Origin: Plantago elongata
Lineage: Eukaryota; Streptophyta; Magnoliopsida; Lamiales; Plantaginaceae
NCBI GenBank assembly: GCA_036897095.1
Contig: JAYMSP010000657.1
Span: 1 to 44,561 of the forward strand
DNA: 44,561 nt
Direction: 5' to 3'
The notes under the pieces were generated by a model. The model searched no databases and was not told the origin of the DNA. It worked only from the letters and a program-made list of their open reading frames with translations. This document shows positions 1 through 11,484 of the stretch, one piece after another; positions within the stretch are counted from its first letter, which is position 1; every line of letters starts with the position of its first letter. The position numbers and the translations under genes are program-made.

Positions 1-581
1 ATATATTCTCAACATTTATATTTTTTAGTTGAGTTGTAAAATGGTTTGTTTTATTAATCACATAGGTTGTATTTAGATATATTGTTTAATAAAATATTTG
101 TATTATAATTTGAATTGAATTATTTTCAACTGAAATTGAATTTTTATGTTGTTTTTCAACACAAAAATATAATTCTAATGATTACTCAATTCAAATTATA
201 AGACGGAATAGTCCTTTAGATACCATCTATTATAGTACATTGTGAAAATACATAAGCGCGTGAATGGAATAAAAGATTAATTTTGAGAAATTCCTTCTTC
301 CTTGAAATTGATTGATACATTAACAGACAAAGACTCTAGACTTTCTCAGTCTCTTGAATCATGCCCCACACAGACTAGAGCTATTACTTACAGACTAGAG
401 CTATCACTTTCATGGATGGAAATATGATAAACAATGCATAGATTAATGGAGTGCATATATATGTCTCTCTGTCTGTCCTTCTAGGATCACCCAATTTACT
501 CAAGCAATTAAGCATTGGATTCAACAAGTTGGCGCATATAGAGAAAACTAAGTTGTAAGCACTATTAGAGCTGAGTTGTAG
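1..581 (+). promoter_or_regulatory. Upstream region and likely promoter/5'UTR of the NAC gene
   Basis: No gene is visible here. A TATA-like stretch (CATATATATG, about 454-462) followed by a CT-rich tract lies about 120 bases before the NAC start codon, which suits a plant core promoter. A 20-base unit beginning CAGACTAGAGCTAT is tandemly duplicated at 371-390 and 391-410. An AT-rich inverted repeat pairs TATAATTTGAATTGA (about 103-118) with its near-complement at about 184-203. The promoter assignment is inferred from position and composition only. Confidence 0.4.
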
Positions 582-1768
582 ATGTCATTCATGGATGATT
601 CAACAAGAAGAGGGGGAGAAGAAGAGGCGGTGGAAAAGTTGCCAGGATTCCGGTTTCATCCGACTGAAGAAGAACTGTTGAGCTTCTACCTCAAACAAAC
701 GATTATGGGCAACAAGTTACGCGCCGAAATCATCACTTTCCTCAACATTTACAATTATGATCCAAGGGATTTGCCAGGTATGTTGCCATATTGGTCATAT
801 ATACATCTCACCATTCATGTTCTGATGTTCATTTGGCTAGCCAACTTAACAATGAAGTACTACTACTTGATACTTATAGTCGATATGATATGATACGCGC
901 AGGGCTAGCGAAGATAGGCGGGGAAAGAGAATGGTACTTCTTTGTGCAGAGGAAACAGGGGAGTGGAGGGAGGCCTAACCGGACCACTGAGAAAGGGTTC
1001 TGGAAAGCAACTGGTTCGGACCGTAAAATCCTAAGTAGCACTACTAGCAAGTTGTTAGGACTCAGGAAGACACTCGTTTTCTATCAAGGCAGAGCACCAC
1101 GCGGCACCAGGACTGATTGGATCATGAATGAGTACCGCTTGCCACCTCCTCATCATCTTCATACCATTGATTCTTCACCTCCCAAGGTATAGCTACGCAA
1201 GCCGACCTACATATATATCTTCCATTCATAGTTCTTTCGCTCTTCTTCTAAATATAGTATTGGGACTGTGCAGGACATTGTGTTGTGCAAGATATATAGA
1301 AAAGCAACTTCCATGAAGGTGTTGGAGCAGAGAGCTGCAGTATTGATGGAGGAATGTAACTCACCAGAACTAATCATGGACTCGACTTCATCATTTTCAA
1401 ACCAATTAGTCCATGAGGACAAAGAGACGTATTTGAGCACTGAAATCAGCAGCATGGCTCCTCCTCCAACTTTCAAAAGGGAAAATTTTCAGGATGATAC
1501 AATAGTTGTTGCGGCTGATCATCACGTAGTGGCGGCCCAAAGTAGCTGTACTAGTTTGGTAACATGTTCAGCACATGAAGATCAAGTACAAGATACCAAG
1601 ACCACAACTAAGAACCTGGTCTTGCCAAATGGGATGATGGCAAATTTGGGAGAGCTTCAACTGCCTTCTCAATTAGCCACCGTGGACTGGACACAAGACG
1701 CGTTCTGGTCACAGTTTAGGAGCCCTTGGCTCGATAACTTTGCTTCTTTCTTGCCACTCTGTCAATAA
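582..1768 (+). CDS. NAC-domain transcription factor (3 exons)
   Basis: Exons are 582-777, 903-1186 and 1274-1768, joined by GT-AG introns, and encode 324 residues. The NAC DNA-binding domain spans about residues 18-185. Visible blocks are [18 protein letters not shown] (subdomain A), [34 protein letters not shown] (C), [16 protein letters not shown] and [11 protein letters not shown] (D), and [10 protein letters not shown] (E) at the start of exon 3. The first intron splits a Gly codon and the second is phase 0, the usual NAC arrangement. The C-terminal ~130 residues are the variable activation region and end in a W/F-rich tail ([20 protein letters not shown]). The protein is expected to be nuclear and to bind promoters as a dimer. 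The NAC call is secure; the subgroup and biological role are not, so no symbol is given. Confidence 0.93.
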
Positions 1769-2170
1769 TTCAATTCAATTAGCCTGTAATGCACCTCTAT
1801 TTACAATACAATTATATGTAATTGATGTATCCGTGTAATAGTGATGGATGTTTCCTATGAAGGCATTTCTAGATCTTCTGTTGCGAATGTTGTTTCTGTA
1901 TATTGAGAGGCAAAAGAAGTGATCTTGTATGACTTTTGAATCCTCAACAGTACTATGTCGAACTTCGTTATCATAATATAGAAACATGGTGAAATCTACT
2001 TGCCAAACAGACCTCCCATACTTAGGGGTGCACTTGGTATTGAGACAGTACTGAAAACACTAGTTCCAGCACAGAGAGGTGAGTTTAACACTCAAGATAG
2101 TTGAAGATAACGAGTTATGTTTCTATCATGGAACTATAAGAATTAAGCAAAACTGCGGCGGAAAAGATCT

Positions 2171-2250
2171 ACATCCTTTGCAAATCGCAACACAACAATC
2201 ATATTTACTTACATCATTTGCAAATCGCAACATTATCATCATATTTACTT
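2171..2250. repeat. 40-bp tandem duplication
   Basis: Copies at 2171-2210 and 2211-2250 share TTTGCAAATCGCAACA and end in CATATTTACTT. They differ at a few positions. No function is apparent. Confidence 0.8.
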
Positions 2251-2554
2251 AACTAAAAGAAACCTTGCAAGCTTGAACAACATCATCTCAAGTTACAACG
2301 AATGCAAATATTAAAGCTCATTCAAGTCCAGCGATAAGTTCAAAATTTACCCGTGTCAAACTATTCCTGACTCCCAAATTTTGTCCATACAAATATGTGT
2401 TGGATAAGTACTACAATTTTTTTACGAAATCGTGTATCAACTGAAATCAACTAACTACCGGTAATATATAAATGCTAATTCACCTACACCGTTAATAATA
2501 GTTATAACATAACTACTACATGTTAATAATAATTTACCGAAATAGTAACTCCAT

Positions 2555-3002
2555 AACCTGTTCCAGTTCTTGTAGTTCGGTTTCACACCAATTCAAAAAT
2601 ACCTAAAAATTGTAGATTAGATTCACCAAATGGATACAACTATAGATGATTCATTCGTGGCATTTATAAGATCGAGCAAAGCTCAATCAATATAAGATTT
2701 AAATATCTCTATAGTTGTTGTGTACGCCTTAGCTTCTATCTTGGTTTTGGTGTGTTTGTTCCGTAATAGTTTATATTCATGAAGCATTTAGTCTTCTAGG
2801 TAAATCTCAATTGCTTGATCTCGTTCAGCTCCTGCTCCTTTTCGTGTAGCTCAGTTTCAGCCGAATTCAACCATTTGATAAAAATAGTAGATTTAAACTT
2901 TGAATGGAATTTAATAAGAAAACAATCACTTCACCGAATTTAATTCAAACCAGAATTATACCGATGTATGTTTCATCGGTGGCATTTATAAGATCGAGCA
3001 AA
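2555..3002. repeat. Diverged direct duplication
   Basis: The segment at about 2555-2680 is echoed at about 2833-3002. Both run from a TGTAG-TC-GTTTCA motif through an AATTCAA motif to an identical 24-base core (2657-2680 and 2979-3002) that begins GTGGCATTTATAAGATCGAG. The second copy is longer because of small insertions. This looks like an old local duplication or two remnants of one repeat family. Confidence 0.55.
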
Positions 3003-3492
3003 AGCAGCTTTAAGGTTATCGATCCCAGCTTGAGGTTCTCTAGAACATTTGAGGACGCCTCAACAACTACCTGGTTCGGGTAATTTAGATTAAGTGACAA
3101 TATTATTTGCGGACTATGTATACGTTTATGAAATTATATATGAAGAGTTTAATTTAGTATGAGTCTTGAATTAAATTACTAATAGCTTTTCTTATTCCAT
3201 TATGATGACTAAATAAGCTAGCTAGCAATTTCCCACTCATATATATACCCAATCACCTCTTTGATGGATGTTGGATGTCAACTTGATCTTATGGTTGGAG
3301 AGACCTTTTGGGCTCTTCAATAATCTTGATCTTTCTACCATATTAATACTATGGGCTTACAATGGATAATTTCCTCTTACTTTCTAGATAAATTCATTTT
3401 ACATGATATTCCTTATTATTCAAAGTTTGTAGTCTCCAAGCCTAATGGATGACTCCACTAAACCTCAAGCCACTTGTTGGATGCCACATTCG

Positions 3493-3519
3493 CCCCCCCC
3501 CCCCCCCCCCCCAAAAAAA
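3493..3519. repeat. Poly-C tract followed by poly-A
   Basis: Twenty consecutive C (3493-3512) run directly into seven A. Long mononucleotide C runs are rare in AT-rich plant DNA, and the exact length is prone to assembly error. Confidence 0.9.
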
Positions 3520-3815
3520 TATTGGTTCCCTCGTTGACATTGCATTTTGGTCCTAATATGTCTTATGTCCCCAAATCCTCTTGGCCTTACTCAGGTTCCT
3601 TCAAGTCCTTAGCATCACTCCTCGACTTTCTTGAGTACGTGATCTTGTCTCGGTCCCTTTTGGAGTCTTGACCTCATAGCCATGCCTTGGTACGTATTTA
3701 CTCAAGCCTTGCAGCAGACAACAAGCGCAGTCCATTAGCTCCCCGCGCGCGTAGACTTCACTTTGCAAGTTTTGTCTCTGCTCAAAATATATTGAGTCAG
3801 AATGTTGCACTATAC

Positions 3816-3990
3816 AAACACATACTCATCCAACCATTCTAACCCGAACATCGCATCATAGTCGCCCATTGATGCCACAAAGTAGGTAACTGGTCCTTGC
3901 AAAATTCGTATCATTGTGCTAACATGCCTAGCCTCCTTGCTTACTAGTTGGTCAGAAACACTCTAGAGTCTAGACAAACTTTAAATTTCC
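3816..3990 (-). mobile_element. Degenerate LTR-retrotransposon (Ty3/gypsy-like) protease-region remnant
   Basis: Read on the minus strand, the segment encodes YFVASMGDYDAMFGLEWLDE. This resembles the end of a Ty3/gypsy aspartic protease, where the family has a 'yDvilGmdWL' pattern. About 30 codons upstream, in another frame, lies CLDSRVFLTN, which resembles the protease active-site region with a changed residue after D-S. Frames do not connect and stops are present, so this is an old broken copy. No LTRs or reverse transcriptase are visible nearby. Confidence 0.4.
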
Positions 3991-4055
3991 TTCCCTCATG
4001 GGTGTTACATAATTGTGTTCTCACGCATAGCGTGTTCTCACGTTCTGTGGTTCTA

Positions 4056-4093
4056 GTATATTGATTGGGAGACAGTATATTGATTGGGAGACA
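4056..4093. repeat. 19-bp perfect tandem duplication
   Basis: GTATATTGATTGGGAGACA occurs twice in a row, at 4056-4074 and 4075-4093. Confidence 0.9.
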
Positions 4094-4663
4094 AACATGA
4101 ACTACATTTCATGTAAATCCTGTCACAAAGGAGTTTAAAGCCATTCCAAAATGTACAATTCACAAAAATATTGTATTGCATTCATCTTTGTGACGTCACC
4201 ACTCTACAACAAGAAAATAAGGCGGCGTCGAGTTATAAATTCACTTGAATGTAATAAGAAAATATTAGCGAATTTTCCTTGCAACAATAGGAATATTAGA
4301 AAAACTTGTTAAAGTTTAAGTTCTTGTGAGAGTCCTGAAATTTTTGTAATATTATATATTAATTATGCGATGTTGTGTATAAAATTATTAATTTTTATAT
4401 ATTTATAAATTGTATATTATTATACACAAATTATGTAGCTGAGTCTTTTTATATACAAACGTTGGACTCTTCGGATATGAGAACAGTTTATATTCCTTGA
4501 AACAATAGGGGGCAGTTTTTTCACCTGTCGTCCAATTTAACCCACTAATAATCGTGCAGTTACCAGTAGCCGCATAAGTAAAATATTCTTGAAATAAGTC
4601 TTCTTCCCATTTCACGGAGAATCAAATTCAGATCATAGAAAATTTCACAATTCTGAAATCAAA

Positions 4664-7112
4664 ATGGAGAACGAGAGACAGCACCAGGTTTACTTGGCTA
4701 AGCTTGCTGAGCAAGCTGAAAGATACGATGGTAATTCTTCTTACCCACTTTCTCCAGTTTCTAATAAGTTTCTTCATTTCTCTGCCAGTTTTTATTATTC
4801 TCGATGAACGATTCAATGGAGTTTCTGGGTCTTCAATTCCTGTAATTTTTGTAATCTCCCAATATACACGGTTATGCAGTTACTGGGTTATGAGATGAAC
4901 CAGTTAATTTTTTTTCTTTTTCCATTTCGAATTTCATATGCTTTATTTGCTGAAAATTTGCAATGTTTTTTTTAAATGTGAAGTAATATCGAGTCAGTAG
5001 ATTAGAAAGATAGTCTCAGGTGTTTACTGAGCTACCAAATTGTACAAGGTGTTTGGATTTTGGTATGATGAAAAATGTGATTTTTTTTTTGTTAGGGTTT
5101 GAAGTGCAAAATTTGTAGATCCTTGTTTGCTGTGTTGCTGTTTATAGTTACTATGTTTTGGGATATTGTTTTATGTTGAACTTCATGTGGAAATTGGTTA
5201 AAGACACTAAATTTAGCATTATGTGATTTATAAAGTAAATAAAATTACAATGCTGTGTGAAGATTACTGTAAAGTACATATTGTTATGTCAAGGGTCTAT
5301 GCAATGCCCTTATGCTGGATATGAGATTATGTTAATCTGGTCCTTATAAGTTGCGTTCTCCTCCAGAAATGGTTGAGGCGATGAAACAGCTTGCGAGGCT
5401 GAATGTGGAACTGACTATCGAGGAGAGGAATCTGGTATCAGTTGGATACAAGAATGTGATCGGAGCAAGGAGGGCTTCTTGGCGGATCTTGTCTTCCATT
5501 GAGCAAAAAGAGGAAAGCAAAGGGCATGAAGAAAATGTGAAGAGGATAAAGACTTACAGACAGAAGGTTGAAGATGAGCTCACCAAGATATGCATGGACA
5601 TATTGCAAGTGATTGATGACAACCTCCTTCCATCTGCCTCCACAGGAGAGTCATCTGTTTTCTATTACAAAATGTGAGTACCAAGTGTTATCTAATAGTA
5701 ACTACCAAGTGTAGAAGGCAGTACAGCTAAGTAGTATGCAGGACTTAACCCTTTTGCTTTTTCTACAGAAACTTGAGAAAGGGTTACTAATATGTTACTG
5801 GAGTTTGTTGTTTTTTGATTGCATCATTTTGTTGACTGTTTGTATAGGTTACTTGCTCATTTGTGGAAAACATGTTGTACAGCAGATATATGAATACTTA
5901 TACTTTCACCGGAAGTAATTGCCCTAGATGAGTATACTTTGTGTTGTTTCTTGGCAATGAGAATGGTTTCTTTACTTAGTTAACTTTCCTTTTTTCTTTT
6001 TCCTTCTTTTGATCCATACTGTAATTGGTTGAAAGATTTGATATGATTTATGTATTGATTTATAATCCTGGGATTCTCCTGTGGGCTGCGTTTCATCAAT
6101 AGCATTTCATAATAACTTCTCCGTTTGATAAAATTTCTTGCATTCTTTTTGTGATGCTTTTATATTTGATTTGACTTGACACAGGAAGGGAGACTATTGT
6201 CGATACCTTGCTGAGTTTAAATCAGGGGATGATCGTAAAGAGGCAGCAGATCAATCTCTGAAGGCTTATGAAGTTTGTTTCTTAACTTCACCATCCTGCT
6301 TTTATCTTATTCGCCATAAACACACTGAATTCTTTACCGGTGCAGCCCGGTGACTATGAGGGATAAATTATTGCTCTACATAAACAATTATGTGCTTAGG
6401 AAACACTTCATGCACAGCATGGAACATGTATCAACTGTTCTTTTGGATTTTTTTTTCTTTTGTTCAAGTTGGAAGAGTATGCTATTTACTGACCATAACT
6501 GTGTTGTAGGCTGCATCTGCTACTGCTTCCACAGATCTTGATTCTACAAATCCCATTAGACTTGGTCTAGCTCTGAACTATTCAGTTTTCTATTACGAGA
6601 TCTTGAATTCTCCTGAGAGGTTTAATACGCCTTCCTCTATATCTCTGACTCACTCGCGCGCGCGCGCACACACACACACACACACACTGAGAATTGTATT
6701 TATGCACTTGAAACTTAATTTCAGTCTCTTATGCTTCATTGACGTACTGGCATATAATTTCAGAGCATGCGACCTTGCAAAACAAGCCTTTGATGAAGCG
6801 ATTGCAGAACTTGATAGCCTGGGTGAAGAATCATACAAAGACAGCACTCTCATCATGCAGCTTCTCAGGGACAATCTTACTTTGTGGACCTCAGATCTTC
6901 CCGGAGAGGGAGGTATGTCTTGCTGCAAGCAATAATTAACTAGTTATATCACCTACAATTACAAAGCCATGAGAGTCTGTACTGCCTTTTCCAATATTCA
7001 TCATGGAGGTAAATAAACATAGTAAATTAAGTAGTTATCATCTAGAATTGAATCGTTGGTCTGTATTGTAGGTGAGCATTCAAAAGGGGATGAGCCTCGT
7101 GGAGAAGAGTAA
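4664..7112 (+). CDS. 14-3-3 protein, epsilon (non-plant-specific) group, 6 coding exons
   Basis: Exons are 4664-4730, 5367-5673, 6185-6272, 6510-6619, 6764-6912 and 7072-7112, giving 253 residues, normal for the family. 14-3-3 dimers bind phosphoserine/threonine motifs on client proteins such as kinases, proton pumps and transcription factors. The N-terminus [20 protein letters not shown] and the many introns fit the epsilon group. Signatures are [20 protein letters not shown], the phosphopeptide-pocket segment DYCRYLAEF (Arg-Tyr pair kept; the preceding Tyr is Cys), [20 protein letters not shown] and [18 protein letters not shown]. The acidic tail ends GDEPRGEE. The stop TAA overlaps a GTAAGA donor-like site, and a strong acceptor ends at 7243. 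If that intron is spliced, the tail becomes EEVR with stop TGA at 7251-7253. Intron 4 contains a (CG)n(CA)n tract. Confidence 0.94.
6655..6687. repeat. (CG)n(CA)n compound microsatellite in 14-3-3 intron 4
   Basis: About 13 bases of alternating C/G run into about ten CA units. The whole tract alternates purine and pyrimidine and so could form Z-DNA. It lies about 75 bases before the acceptor of exon 5. Confidence 0.9.
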
Positions 7113-9345
7113 GATTTTGACTCTTGCAATTATCAATTATTGGTGATTTTGTACTTCTGTATAAACATGCATGATTTTGAACTGTGTACAAGTTCTATAA
7201 TAAGCTCACTTCGTCTGTGCGTTCTCATTTGCTTGTTTTACAGAGTTAGATGAAGCTGAACATTACAAGGAGATGCTGGTGGTCTCTGCGAAAGAGCTTA
7301 TATTTAAAGTTTTACTGTTGGATTAAATGAAATGCAAACTAAATCTGCCTGTAGTTCTTTAGTGCTTTCGTCTTCCAGATTCTGCATTTGTTGTTGTTTT
7401 TCTGTAATAACAGGATATAATATATTGATCTCCTCCCTGAATCTCCAAACTAATCCGATTTACTTTCTTAGTACTATGAAATACATAGTTGAGCCAATCT
7501 GTGTATTGATCCATTTTGCCGTCATAAGTATTACTGTAACTATCATTTCAAGGCTTACTGACTAAGATCGCAATTAGAAAGAAGCCTATGTTCCACAGAC
7601 AACACATCTGACTACCATTTATCCACAGTTTGTGAAAACTAGAGCTGTTTATTGACGAATCTAATCTAATATATCTGGGATTGACTCTCCGTCTTGCTTG
7701 CATATTTAATGAGTCTTGGGTTTTGTTTTGTTTTTAGAAATTTAAAATAAATTTATTTGGTGCCGATCTAGATTCATAATTCCAGGGTTGTTACATACTA
7801 ACGTTAACTAGCCGACCCAAATTCTAAAACTCAATTAGAGCATATTCGAGTCAATTTATGTGATATTCGACTTGCCTCGTTCCCAAACTTTAATCCAGGA
7901 AGACGCATAAACCATATTGGATCTGGTATGGGCTTGAGAATGTATGGTGTATGAGGCCTTATATTGTGCGAAAACACAGGGCCCATTATGTTGTGAAACC
8001 CTAGTTATGAGACTCTACAAATAAGCACAAGGGCGCCACAATTGATCAATTAGGTCGACATCTGTGTAGTTGATAACTTGATATGGAGTTGTTACTTCAC
8101 ACCTTGCTTTTAATTTCTCTGGTCTAGGCATCCACCTAGAACATGATGGTTTAAATCATTTCTTGTTGGTTGGTGTACAATTTGAATTGAATTGGCAATT
8201 GATTTGAATTCAAATTGTATATCAAGTAGAAATTTTCTTTTCTTGATTGTATTGTTTGTTTTAATAAAGAAAAGAATGATTGCCTCTTCTTTCGGCCTGA
8301 GGGGTTAGAGATCATCTGATGATCGATTTCCTGAGGCCTTGTTCTGGAGGCATAAATCAATTCTTCTGATTCCAGGCTTTAAGATAACTCAGATCTTTTT
8401 TCATTATTTTTCTGGGTTCGCTCGCTTTGGTACATTTCCGATCGATCTTTTTCTTGTTTTACAATTCCTATACTTTTTCAGTTCATCTTATGGAAATAAA
8501 TTTTTATTTTCATTTGTATTGAAACTCAATTTCATGTATTTGCGAATAAGATTTTCATGTTTCTGAGCTATGTTGCTGTATATTTGTCCGTAATTAAAGA
8601 CAGCTCTAACATTGAAGTGATTGTTATCAAATGAAATACGATTCGTATGTATGGGTTTTATCCAATCCATTGGCCAAACTTATAGATATCCGATAGATAT
8701 CCGAAAGAATGGTTTTGAATTTGGCTTGGCCGGTTGGACCAGCAACAGCCCATTTTAGACCGGGCCAAATTTACATTTTTTTTGAATATTGAAATTGATT
8801 GAAATTTTTATAAAATAGCTTTTTGTATTGTTAGTGAATTAGCATTTTTTTAAAAATTAATTAGACTTGAAGGTATACATTTTATATATTTCTAACAAAC
8901 AAATGGCACAAGCTCATTAATAAAAATCTCTAAACCTAAATTCTTAAACAAGTTTAATAAATTTATTAAAAATAAAAAATCAAAATTCTAAAAAAATTAT
9001 TAACAAAAATTCATTAGCTAAAGATTTCTGACAAAACAGAGACTAATTTACTAAAACCAGATAAGATCTTACGAGTTTTTCCACAATTTCAGAATATTAC
9101 CTAATTGAGATTATAAGCTAATAGTATCCAAAATTACAGACTTAATCCTCAAATTCCAAACCAAATTGGTACATGAAAGAAAGCACCATTTGTTCAGAAT
9201 TGACCTAAAAAAACAAACTTTGGAATAAACCAATTCATACAAACCATGATTTCATTCATCAAGTCACAAGTTGTAAACCCTACAGCAAACTAATTCTACA
9301 CAAACAAACATTACAGAAAATAACCCCTAATTGCTCATCAATTCA

Positions 9346-9455
9346 TCTTTCACCCGCTGGTAAATTGTGTGACAGCCTTAGTCTCTCAGAAACAGCGTGC
9401 TTAGCCAACTCAGTAGAAGAATTGAAGAATAAGACGGAAGAACAGACGGCATGTG
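9346..9455 (-). pseudogene. Histone H2B C-terminal remnant
   Basis: On the minus strand, 9385-9411 encodes ELAKHAVSE, exactly the conserved start of the H2B C-terminal helix. After a frame change, 9350-9382 encodes TKAVTQFTSG and a stop, matching the H2B end (family: TKAVTKFTS plus one to three residues). Upstream codons are scrambled but keep traces of the preceding helix (RLIL). Only about 35 C-terminal codons survive and the frame is broken, so it cannot make histone. Intron-less origin by retroposition or local gene-fragment capture are both possible. Confidence 0.72.
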
Positions 9456-9820
9456 GCTTTTGCTAAGGGTTTTGGATGGGTTGGGTTTGTTTGGGTTTTT
9501 GTCCAACCTTACCCGACCAATTAAATTTAAGATAATATGGATTGAATTTGAGTTTATTTAAGAATTGAGTTTTAATCCAAATCTATTCCATATTGTTAAT
9601 TTAAGCTTTGGTTGGATTTTACCTATCCATTACTAGGACTTCTTTATCATTTGAACATATAGTACTAGAACTCTTGTCACGCATTTTTATTCTTTTAATT
9701 TTTAATTTATATCATAAAAAATGTAAATGTATCATTTTAATTATACGAATATGTACTATTTATAAAGTTCTCAAATAATATATAATAAAAACCATTGTTA
9801 TTAAATTTCTATTAATAGTT

Positions 9821-9853
9821 TGTGTGTGTGCGCGCGCGCTCACACACACACAC
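9821..9853. repeat. Palindromic (TG)n(CG)n(CA)n tract
   Basis: Five TG units, four CG units, CT, then CA units form a near-perfect palindrome of alternating purines and pyrimidines. It could adopt Z-DNA or a cruciform. It stands alone in an AT-rich stretch. Confidence 0.9.
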
Positions 9854-10000
9854 TTATATATACATATGGTGTGCAAACATTAAACTAACAAATTAAATAT
9901 AATTTTATATGACCTAAAATTGAGAAAGTGGTGAAAAATCACTATTTTTAAAATTAATAATTATTTATAACTTTTTAATTAGTATTAGTAATAGATTAGG

Positions 10001-10118
10001 ATCTAGATTATTGGATTAACTCAAGATTAAATCTCTAACTTTTATTTTTTATTAATATGATCTAAACTATTGGATTAACTCAAGATTAAATCTTTAACCT
10101 TTATTTTTTATTAATGTG
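10001..10118. repeat. 59-bp tandem duplication
   Basis: Two consecutive copies (about 10001-10059 and 10060-10118) start ATCTA and share ATTGGATTAACTCAAGATTA, then TTTATTTTTTATTAAT. Few substitutions separate them, so the duplication is fairly recent. Confidence 0.85.
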
Positions 10119-11484
10119 ATATGTTGTTATACAGTCGTATAAAATTATAGTGCGATTTTGTATTATAATTAAAAATATTATATTACTATTTATTACATAC
10201 TCTTTATCTTTTAAACTTAACTATATTTATTCAATGTAATTCCAAATCAACTTCATATAAATTAGTATTTTAAGTGTCTAGTATGAAATGTAGATTAATT
10301 GTTGTTATAGGCGTGAGATTTTTACCGGAACAAGTCTTTCATATGAAATTTTATAAAACGAGTATGAAATTTAAAATTTTGTAAATAGGTCTTCAAAGCT
10401 ATATAGTCTACACTGACTGAGCTTTATACTTGCTCATTTTTTCTTAAAACGGTTTAAAATTGATTTAAACTTCTGAGCAATTAATTAAAAGTGAAGTGTA
10501 TTACCCTGGACTGATCATCTTCATCGGTTTACACTTGCTCATTCTTTGTATTTTCTTTCACGTTCACAGAAAAGCAAAGGTTCTATTTCCATCAAACTAG
10601 CCCAGTCCGAAACTAATCTGTCTGGAAGCCCATTATCAGAACTCAAAGAAACTAACAAATTGCCAAGGACACGTACTTAATTCTCCATGGCTAAAAATAA
10701 ATATACTCATAAGCATGGTATAATTATAGATAAACAAATTATTGTAGGTACTAAATTACGATATCATTTCACAACAAATCCAAACTCAAAAAACAAAACG
10801 ATCCAATTGAATTTTTACGGAAATTAATCCTTTGCGGCCAAATCAACTCTAATGGGCTTGGCTTAAATTCGTAAAGCATTGCAGAATTGGTCCACAAATA
10901 AATTATTCCCGTGCAATTTGTAAACGAACCAGATTTTCAGCCAACTAAATAGAGTTTGGAGAAATTTGCACAAATTAAGTGACCAACTAATGTTAGAAGA
11001 AAATGAATTGATATTGTAAACAACTAAAACATTTTGTAGCCCTAATCAATTATGCCAAGTTCATAAATCTTATGGGAGAAATAAATCTAAATAATTCATA
11101 GCCAACTAATCTTTATCCAAAACAACTTCCCTAATAGAGCCAACTTCATAAATTAAAGCATTTCAACATCACACATTATTTTCCAATTTTGCAAACCATT
11201 AAAAAGGAAAATGGAAGCTCAAACGACGGAGCTTCAGATCTGGAAGCTTGAATGGAATTTTTGTTAACTTTCATGGTGGAAGCTTCGTGGAAACTAACTT
11301 CGTTAAAAAAATATATTTGCCGGACTCGATGCCGTCATGGTGGTAGGAGGAGCTGTTAAATTTTTAAGAAGTAGAATTTTAGGTGAAAAGTAGAAAGATA
11401 ACATTTGAGAGGATGACTTTTGTAATTTATTTAAATTATTATTTAATTATTAAATTGTACTAGATGTATGAACGGTAGTACAGT

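Larger units (their letters stand above)
1769..4663. other. Intergenic: NAC 3'UTR, diverged repeats, retroelement remnant, 14-3-3 promoter
   Basis: The first ~200 bases are probably NAC 3'UTR. The rest is AT-rich with no supported gene. It contains a 40-bp tandem duplication, a diverged direct duplication (2555-2680 and 2833-3002), a 20-base poly-C tract, an antisense retroelement protease remnant (about 3816-3990) and a 19-bp tandem duplication at 4056-4093. The last few hundred bases should include the 14-3-3 promoter and leader, but I see no clear TATA box. Confidence 0.5.
7254..11484. other. AT-rich gene-poor region with repeat fragments and an H2B remnant
   Basis: The 14-3-3 3'UTR probably ends by about 7.4 kb. 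The remainder has no supported intact gene. It contains an AT-rich inverted repeat at about 8176-8219, GGCC/CCGG-rich transposon-like scraps at about 8690-8770 and 9470-9610, the histone remnant, a palindromic TG/CG/CA tract and a 59-bp tandem repeat. Short open frames here are not conserved-looking. Confidence 0.5.

Noticed and set aside
8151..8670. Several short open frames and an AT-rich palindrome near 8176-8219
   Set aside because: No family resemblance; the palindrome is built from simple AATTTGAATT-type sequence and has no defined ends.
10563..10685. Antisense stretch that can be read as a leucine-rich-repeat-like peptide
   Set aside because: The translation has a few spaced leucines and an LGNL motif, but the LRR pattern does not hold for a full repeat.
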